IMG/VR virus record: IMGVR_UViG_3300027896_000005 | Location: 1 to 35,475 of that record | Length of the DNA stretch: 35,475 nt | Strand: one strand, 5' to 3' | Origin: a virus | Shown here: in pieces, positions 30,536 through 35,475 of the stretch | Layout: each line of letters opens with the position of its first letter | Numbering within the stretch: position 1 is the stretch's first letter | Translations under genes and position numbers: made by a program | Notes under the pieces: generated by a model | Told to the model about the DNA's origin: nothing | The model's input: only the letters and a program-made list of their open reading frames with translations | Databases searched by the model: none

Positions 30536-31051
30536 ATGCCGATTAGCGTATCCGTCGCGGAAATAGTCGCAGACTTGGGAGGGATGTATCACAATTCCCC
30601 CGATACTGACATCGTATACGGGCAAGAAATAACCGATGCGATGATAACAGCACAGATTAATTCAGCGATTACTTTTGTCAACATGGTTGCAGGAACGAGC
30701 CGAGTAAACACATTTTTAGCGTCGCCGGACAGTTATCAGCGCGACGTGCCGAAGCAGGCAGTAATAAAAATTGCAGGTCACAAAGTCTTAAACCGCATGA
30801 TGGGCAATATCATGACCGCGGATTATTCCGTAACCATCGATGGCTTGAGCCTCAACAAATCCAATTTCCCCCAGATATTGCAGAACGCCATTGTGAACAT
30901 CTATAACGAGGCTGTGCAGTATTTGGAAATGCTAAAGAGCGTCGTTTGGACGGTCGACCAAAAACAGACGAGCATGCAGAAAAGCGGTATCGAATTGATG
31001 AAGGACGCGGCTGGCGCGTATGGATACGCGGCACCCGACCCTTACGAGTAA
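30536..31051 (+). CDS. Head-tail adaptor protein candidate
   Basis: 171 residues from ATG 30536. The N-terminal VSVAEIVADLGGMY, helix ITDAMITAQINSAITFVN, and DVPKQAVIKIAGHKVLNRM are typical of gp6-type connector proteins, which are small helical proteins encoded directly after the capsid gene. The C-terminal part is helical (NAIVNIYNEAVQYLEMLKSVVW). It would form the ring under the portal. Family matching is from wording and position. Confidence 0.7.
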   Translation: MPISVSVAEIVADLGGMYHNSPDTDIVYGQEITDAMITAQINSAITFVNMVAGTSRVNTFLASPDSYQRDVPKQAVIKIAGHKVLNRMMGNIMTADYSVTIDGLSLNKSNFPQILQNAIVNIYNEAVQYLEMLKSVVWTVDQKQTSMQKSGIELMKDAAGAYGYAAPDPYE

Positions 31052-31064
31052 CGGAGGCATGGAC

Positions 31065-31406
31065 ATGGTAAAAAAAGAAATACCCGAGATAACGGTGACC
31101 GACGCGGGGGTGACGGTGATATCGCAGTTTGTCGATTGCGATTTCCCGATTAATTTCTGCGTTAAGAACACCGGAAGCAAGACCATTCGCCTTGCGGTCT
31201 ATGGAGGATACGACGCGACCCCGGCGAACATGACGAAGGAACACGAAACCGACGGAAGCCCGGGGAACCCGGACTTAGCGGCGGGCGCGGCAATGAGCAT
31301 GATATTGGAAAACCCGTATGACTACGCGCTCCTGACCGCGATATGCCCCGGTGCCGGTGAAACCTCGAAGGTCAAAGGCTACATCTTGTGGAAGGGTCAT
31401 ACATAA
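31065..31406 (+). CDS. Small beta-sandwich virion protein
   Basis: 113 residues. ATG 31065 is favoured over ATG 31059 because GGAGG (31053-31057) is then seven bases away. All-beta pattern: ITVTDAGVTVISQFVDCDFPINFCVKNTGSKTIRLAVYGG, AAMSMILENPYDYALLTAI, resembling Ig-like or decoration modules (conserved N-T/S-G-S-x-x-I/L). Located between adaptor and fibre genes. Possible head decoration or fibre base. No named family. Confidence 0.65.
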   Translation: MVKKEIPEITVTDAGVTVISQFVDCDFPINFCVKNTGSKTIRLAVYGGYDATPANMTKEHETDGSPGNPDLAAGAAMSMILENPYDYALLTAICPGAGETSKVKGYILWKGHT

Positions 31407-31418
31407 GGATGTGAGATT

Positions 31419-32648
31419 GTGCCGAAGGACAGGAAAGCACGGTCGCAAACCGAAGACCAACTGGAAAGTATCGAATATCAGGCAGAGGAAATCCACATAT
31501 CAGCCGACCATATCGATATCGACCTTGTTGCGACCAATACCAAACTCGACACACTACACGCCGATAATGTAACCACCCAGGGCAAAATCGATACTGTGAA
31601 TACCAATCTGGGAACACTCCACACAGACCTCGGGACAATCGACACCGATGTAAAAGCGGTCAACACGAAACAGACCGACGGAACGCAGAAATCACGAATA
31701 CTCGACGGTAGCGGTAACGGAATAACATCGCACGATGAAGGTGCAGGGATAAGAAGCCTCGATGTAAAAATGACAAGCGGCTCCGCTACAATCGACGGCG
31801 CGGTGCAGGTAAAAGATGCATCTGGAAATCTGATAAACCCCGCGAAAGAGGACGGCAACCTTGCTTCAATCAAGGCGAAAACCGATAATCTCGATGTCGC
31901 TCTATCGACGAAAGCGAAGGATAGCACACTCACCGATGGGACGCAGAAATGCAAAACACTCGACGGCTCGGGAAATGCAATAACGAGCAAGGATGAAGGG
32001 TCGAGCGTCCGGTCGATAGATGCGAACATACGCTCTGGAACAGTCGGGCTTGCGACCGACACCGCCGTTAAAATAAAAGACAGTTCCGGAACTGTCATTA
32101 ATCCGGCGAAGGAAGACGGCAATCTCGCAGACATCAAATCTCAACAGACATCAGGGTCACAGAAGACACAGATAACCGATGGCGCAACGACGCTGGCGAT
32201 GACATTAAAGAATTCCGCGAAGGTCTCGCCGTTCGGCACATTGGGGCGCAAGGACGACAATCTTTCATGGGTGGCGACGGAAGGCAACGCAGCGAAAGGG
32301 AAGACAATCGATATGCTGACGAAGGCGGGACACATCGAGCAGGTTATCTTGATACGCTCTGCGACCGGGGGGACTTCACACACGCACATTAAGATTGAAC
32401 TCTACTGCGCGACCGGAAAGACCCAGGACACGCTTGTTTATTCTTTCGAGATGGATATTCCTGCAGGAGCCGATGTGTCTATTATCAACGAGATAATGCT
32501 TCAGGCAATCCCGTTCTACAACATGGACGCGCCGCAGACAACCAATCTCTATGTCGTGCTCACTCCTTCAGGTGGCGACGCGACAACGACCGGGACTTAC
32601 AAGTTCGCGTTTTTGTATCGCCCGGATTACATGACAGGTGAACTTTAA
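31419..32648 (+). CDS. Fibre-like virion protein with internal tandem repeats
   Basis: 409 residues from GTG 31419. An N-terminal heptad coiled coil (residues 10-85: DIDLVATNTKLDTLHADNVTTQGK type) is followed by two tandem copies of about 86 residues, each with DGTQK-x-LDGSGN-x-IT-x-DEG and INPAKEDGNLA-I, and then a beta-rich domain at 235-409 ending FAFLYRPDYM. Coiled coil plus repeats plus globular end is typical of a trimeric fibre. It ends directly before the next fibre gene (no gap). Whether it is on the tail or the head is not clear from its position among head genes. Confidence 0.75.
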   Translation: MPKDRKARSQTEDQLESIEYQAEEIHISADHIDIDLVATNTKLDTLHADNVTTQGKIDTVNTNLGTLHTDLGTIDTDVKAVNTKQTDGTQKSRILDGSGNGITSHDEGAGIRSLDVKMTSGSATIDGAVQVKDASGNLINPAKEDGNLASIKAKTDNLDVALSTKAKDSTLTDGTQKCKTLDGSGNAITSKDEGSSVRSIDANIRSGTVGLATDTAVKIKDSSGTVINPAKEDGNLADIKSQQTSGSQKTQITDGATTLAMTLKNSAKVSPFGTLGRKDDNLSWVATEGNAAKGKTIDMLTKAGHIEQVILIRSATGGTSHTHIKIELYCATGKTQDTLVYSFEMDIPAGADVSIINEIMLQAIPFYNMDAPQTTNLYVVLTPSGGDATTTGTYKFAFLYRPDYMTGEL

Positions 32649-34751
32649 ATGAAACTCCCGTTTTGGTCATTAACTCCGATAGTCCTGCCGAGCGGCGTTG
32701 TATTTCTTGACCCGACGGGAAATGTAATAATCCCCTATGGGAAAACAATGGACTTCGACGAAGTGCCGGGTCGAGCGAGGATAACAACTACGGGGTCATA
32801 TATCGGACAGAGTTATTCATTCCAACTCGCTTGCGCGACGCGGTCATATCTACAACTGACGCAGTTCGGGGTCGGTGTAATAAACAATTTCGACGGTGGC
32901 GGTGTTAGCCTCGTCGGAGGCTCATCGGCATTTCATAATTGTTATTGGTGGTTCGACTACGACGGAAAACTCCGGCACGGCGGAATAGGCGGAATATTCC
33001 CGACGATAATCACCGACGATAATATCTTCAGACCGTTTTACATACAATTCCCCGCAACGAAAGCCCCGGTGAGTGCAGGCGATATCGGGATGGATGTCAC
33101 GACCGGCAGGATACAGATGAAAGTCGGCGGTGGCGTTGTCAATGTAGCGCACACCGGCGAGATAGGACCCGGAACAGACGAGAAGGTAAAAATCGACAGT
33201 AACGATACCACTCCGAAACATCTTGCCGACAAACTTCTGGGAACCACGAACAGGATATCGAGAACGGTCAACAATTCACCCGGCGATGAAACGCTGTCGC
33301 TCGATTGTGGCAGTGATATTATCGACAAGACAACTGCCGGACAGGTTAACGGGATGACCTTAAAGGGTCTGCCTGTCAATAATGATATACTTCTGATTGA
33401 GGACAGCGCCGCGAGTTATGCAAAAAAGAAGATTACAATCGGGTCGCTCCCGAGTGGCGGAGGGGCTTCAGACCACAAAGTCATGGCAACGGACACCGAC
33501 CCCGTTCCTGATTATTTACAAATACAGGGACACATAAACCAGAGTTGGTATGGCAAACTTATCGGTGACAGTAACAACATCACATTGGATATCGTTGCGA
33601 ACCCGTCACCACCGTTATATCAGCAGGTGAGAATAGGAATAGGCTCCAATGTAATGAGCATCATGGTTGGAGCGCAGATATACAATTTATCGGCGAAAGC
33701 AAGTCCTGTCGATGCCGATGTGCTGCTCATCGAAAGTCAGGCGGACACATGGGCTAAGAAAAAAATCACATGGGCGCAAATCAAGGCGTTAATGACGGGC
33801 AAGATACTAATCGACGCGACGGACACCACCGCGGATTACATGACCGCAAAATTATTGGGAACGACGAACAGGATTACCAAGACGATTGAAAACTCTCCCG
33901 GCAATGAAGACATTAAACTCGATGTAGGCTCCGATATTCTGGATAAGACGACGTCGGGGCAACTTGCTTCTCTCACCGTGAAAGGCACACCTGTAAGTGC
34001 CGATATCCTGCTCATCGAGGACAGTGCGGCGAGCAACGCGAAAAAGAAAGCGACGGTTGGCAGTCTACCGTTTTTGACGGCGCTCGACGGGAAGGCGAAA
34101 GTATCGAATGTAGATACCACGCCCGATTATCTCGTGAGCAAGATACTCGGAACGACGAATAAAATCACGGTAACGAAAGAGAACCCGGCAGGGAACGAAG
34201 ATTTAAAACTCGCCACCGGCACGGACATCATGGACAAAGCCGTTAGCGACCAATTAAGTGGACTGACCGAGAAGGTAACGCCGGTCGCCAACGATTTACT
34301 TCTGCTCGAAGATAGTGCGGCGTCTGGGGCAAAGAAAAAAGTCAAATGGTCAACACTACCCGGCTCCGGCTCCGGGACACCGATGGACTTAGGACAGACG
34401 AACGCGGCGGGACCCACGACCGCGACATCTTCATTCGTTGACATGATATCGCTCGCGTTCACTCCGCTTTACACCAAGAAATATAAAATATCGTGGTATT
34501 GCGAGGTAGCAACGAGCATAGACACCGACGGGGTCGAAGTCAGAATACGAGACGATACCGGCGGTGTTGATTATGCAGACAGCACCGAGAGGATGGCGAA
34601 GGCATCAGCCTACGCGCCTACGAGTGGTCATGTAATCGTTGCGCTGACGGCATCGGCGACGAAAACATGGAAATTATCATTTAAGCAGGTAACGGGTGGA
34701 ACGGCTACATGCAAAAACGCATGGCTGACGATTGAGAGATGCGAGCCGTAA
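32649..34751 (+). CDS. Long fibre / receptor-binding protein with four repeats
   Basis: 700 residues. Residues 1-175 form an N-terminal beta domain (VFLDPTGNVIIPYGKTMDF; FYIQFPATKAPVSAGDIGMDVTTG). Then there are three strong repeats and one degenerate repeat (about 33200-33450, 33480-33800, 33820-34075, 34110-34360), with TTP-x-YL-x-x-KLLGTTN-x-I then NSPGNED-x-K/L-LD and DILLIEDSAAS-AKKK. The C-terminal 125 residues form a jelly-roll-like domain (ATSSFVDMISLAFTP, YKISWYCEVATS, KTWKLSFKQV) of receptor-binding type. The repeated module is a known building block of phage and archaeal-virus fibres. Confidence 0.82.
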   Translation: MKLPFWSLTPIVLPSGVVFLDPTGNVIIPYGKTMDFDEVPGRARITTTGSYIGQSYSFQLACATRSYLQLTQFGVGVINNFDGGGVSLVGGSSAFHNCYWWFDYDGKLRHGGIGGIFPTIITDDNIFRPFYIQFPATKAPVSAGDIGMDVTTGRIQMKVGGGVVNVAHTGEIGPGTDEKVKIDSNDTTPKHLADKLLGTTNRISRTVNNSPGDETLSLDCGSDIIDKTTAGQVNGMTLKGLPVNNDILLIEDSAASYAKKKITIGSLPSGGGASDHKVMATDTDPVPDYLQIQGHINQSWYGKLIGDSNNITLDIVANPSPPLYQQVRIGIGSNVMSIMVGAQIYNLSAKASPVDADVLLIESQADTWAKKKITWAQIKALMTGKILIDATDTTADYMTAKLLGTTNRITKTIENSPGNEDIKLDVGSDILDKTTSGQLASLTVKGTPVSADILLIEDSAASNAKKKATVGSLPFLTALDGKAKVSNVDTTPDYLVSKILGTTNKITVTKENPAGNEDLKLATGTDIMDKAVSDQLSGLTEKVTPVANDLLLLEDSAASGAKKKVKWSTLPGSGSGTPMDLGQTNAAGPTTATSSFVDMISLAFTPLYTKKYKISWYCEVATSIDTDGVEVRIRDDTGGVDYADSTERMAKASAYAPTSGHVIVALTASATKTWKLSFKQVTGGTATCKNAWLTIERCEP
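33200..34360 (+). repeat. Fourfold imperfect coding repeat in the fibre gene
   Basis: Units of about 85 codons recur with shared protein wording (KLLGTTN, NSPGN, DILLIEDSAAS). Copies 1, 3 and 4 are closely related; copy 2 (33480-33800) keeps only the ends. DNA identity between copies is clearly lower than protein identity, so the repeats are old. Confidence 0.75.
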
Positions 34752-34757
34752 CAATCG

Positions 34758-34772
34758 TTAAATAGGAAATCG
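34758..34772 (+). promoter_or_regulatory. Promoter TTAAATAGGAAATCG
   Basis: TTAAATA followed by GGAAATCG. ATG 34797 begins 39 bases after the first base. The same motif as at 23826 and 27259. It would start transcription of the membrane protein and, through the join, of the neck and tail genes. Confidence 0.75.
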
Positions 34773-34796
34773 TGACATATCGTTAATTGGTGTTGC

Positions 34797-35219
34797 ATGG
34801 CAGACGAACCTAATCAGGGGAAAGTATTCGATTGGGCGAAGTTTAAAATTGCGATGGGGCTGTCAATCCTCGAAGCGTTCATAATAAGCATGATATTCAT
34901 GCTGGGGCAGTTGGCGGTCGCGGGATTTCCACCCACACGACCCATGATATACGGCATAGTCATCGGAACACTGATTTATTTCTGCGCGTCGGTCTATTCG
35001 AGGATGAAGACACCAATCGAGACGATTATCGAAGAGTGCACCGACGATATCACAAAACCACCGAAGACGAGCGAGAAGGTCGTGCTCTCCGCTCCGGCAG
35101 AGCCGGTCGTGGTCGAGCAGACGACCCCGCCGTTGAAATTGGAAATAAAAATCAAGGGATGCCTGCGGTCTAAAATGATACGGGCGAAACCGCTGCTGTC
35201 CCTGTTCGCTTGGCTGTAG
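34797..35219 (+). CDS. Two-helix membrane protein (holin-like by topology)
   Basis: 140 residues. Two hydrophobic helices: about 18-40 (IAMGLSILEAFIISMIFMLGQLAVAGF) and about 49-66 (MIYGIVIGTLIYFCASVY), joined by a short turn with Pro, then an acidic segment and a C-terminal soluble tail. The topology is like a small holin, but no endolysin exists in the genome and archaeal lysis systems are poorly known. It could also serve in virion release or superinfection control. Function open. Confidence 0.6.
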   Translation: MADEPNQGKVFDWAKFKIAMGLSILEAFIISMIFMLGQLAVAGFPPTRPMIYGIVIGTLIYFCASVYSRMKTPIETIIEECTDDITKPPKTSEKVVLSAPAEPVVVEQTTPPLKLEIKIKGCLRSKMIRAKPLLSLFAWL

Positions 35220-35229
35220 GATTGACCGC

Positions 35230-35254
35230 AGGGGGTGTAGGTAATAGCCCCCCT
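35230..35254 (+). terminator. Weak hairpin after the membrane-protein gene
   Basis: AGGGGG and CCCCCT arms, 6 bp, around a 13-base loop, starting 11 bases after the stop. No T run follows. Weak candidate only. Confidence 0.3.
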
Positions 35255-35299
35255 ACCCGCAAGTGGCGGCAAGGTGGCTTTCCGTGCGTCTGGCGATGA

Positions 35300-35475
35300 A
35301 TTAAAACGACCCAAGAGGGGGGAACAAACACGGTAACAGTAGACCCGGCAGATATATTCTGGGGGAAGGTTTACAGTAACTTCGGAAGCACGATTTACAC
35401 GCACGGAATATCAGCGACCTACAAGTCGTGGATAGATGACGATGCGTATCTCGTGGACGATAACTTTGCCGTGCA
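35300..35475 (+). CDS. 5' part of the head closure gene (continues at position 3)
   Basis: Open after TGA 35297-35299, in the same frame as the gene at 3-437. The translation before the join is short (17 codons) and contains no standard start. GAGGGGGGAA at 35315-35324 is a strong ribosome-binding sequence. The best candidates are ACG 35330 and ATT 35300. From 35349 onwards the sequence repeats the left end. Confidence 0.65.
   Translation, partial: MKTTQEGGTNTVTVDPADIFWGKVYSNFGSTIYTHGISATYKSWIDDDAYLVDDNFAV
35349..35475. repeat. Terminal direct repeat, right copy (circularity overlap)
   Basis: Identical to positions 1-127. Removing one copy gives a 35,348-bp circle. The frame that enters at 35300 runs unbroken into the gene at the left end of the window. 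Confidence 0.93.

Noticed and set aside
31478-32137. Reverse-strand open frame of 219 codons opposite the fibre gene
   Set aside because: Produced by the repeated, biased codons of the forward fibre repeats; no start context and no domain.
1-35475. CRISPR array or tRNA genes
   Set aside because: No regularly spaced repeats of 25-40 bases and no cloverleaf with a T-arm GGTTC-type motif were seen.

Overview
The window is one complete circular genome of a head-tailed virus (class Caudoviricetes, HK97-fold capsid). Its last 127 bases (35349-35475) repeat its first 127, so the unique length is 35,348 bp and one gene crosses the join. The host is most likely an archaeon. The clear promoters are TATA boxes of the TTTAAATA type placed 29-45 nt before start codons, several sharing a downstream GGAAATCG extension. 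The genome is rich in small Cys4 zinc-ribbon proteins and carries AbrB-like and ribbon-helix-helix regulators typical of archaea. Base composition is near 50% GC. A methanogenic or methane-oxidising euryarchaeal host would fit, but nothing in the window proves it.

Layout, following the circle. (1) Packaging and head, 21.0-31.4 kb: small-terminase candidate, large terminase, a portal fused to a zincin-like domain and a MuF domain, two zinc proteins, a maturation protease fused to a scaffold, decoration protein, major capsid protein, a hairpin terminator, and an adaptor. (2) Fibres and membrane protein, 31.4-35.2 kb: two repeat-containing fibre proteins and a two-helix membrane protein, lying between head genes. 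(3) Connector and tail, 35.3 kb through the join to 7.2 kb: head closure, gp10-like protein, tail terminator candidate, tube, tail assembly chaperone with a -1 frameshift site, an unusually short tape measure, a baseplate/tip protein, hub and tip fibre. (4) A small leftward operon, 8.22-7.22 kb: AbrB-like regulator, two zinc proteins and a Pro/Lys-rich protein. It diverges from the rightward early region across a double palindrome. (5) Early/accessory region, 8.3-13.3 kb: a DUF932 protein, then a chain of small overlapping genes, mostly zinc ribbons, plus a SWIM/winged-helix protein. (6) A 540-bp gene-free region, 13.30-13.84 kb, with T-rich terminator tracts and several families of direct repeats, the best origin candidate. 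(7) Second accessory region, 13.8-21.0 kb: RHH regulator, coiled-coil protein, two PD-(D/E)XK-type nucleases, a DUF5131 radical-SAM-like protein, a ParB-like protein, a glycosyltransferase broken by a +1 frameshift, and an ASCH-domain protein.

There is no recognisable polymerase, primase, helicase, integrase, endolysin or DNA methyltransferase, so replication and exit either depend on the host or on unrecognised genes. Reading by eye, the tetranucleotide GATC is completely absent, AGCT and GGCC also appear absent, and GATATC occurs about fifty times. This points to strong selection by host restriction, handled by site loss rather than by a viral methylase. The most unusual items are this site avoidance, the portal-zincin-MuF fusion, the zinc knuckle inside the capsid protease, the frameshifted glycosyltransferase, two A-AAA-AAA slippery sites, and the shared promoter extension.
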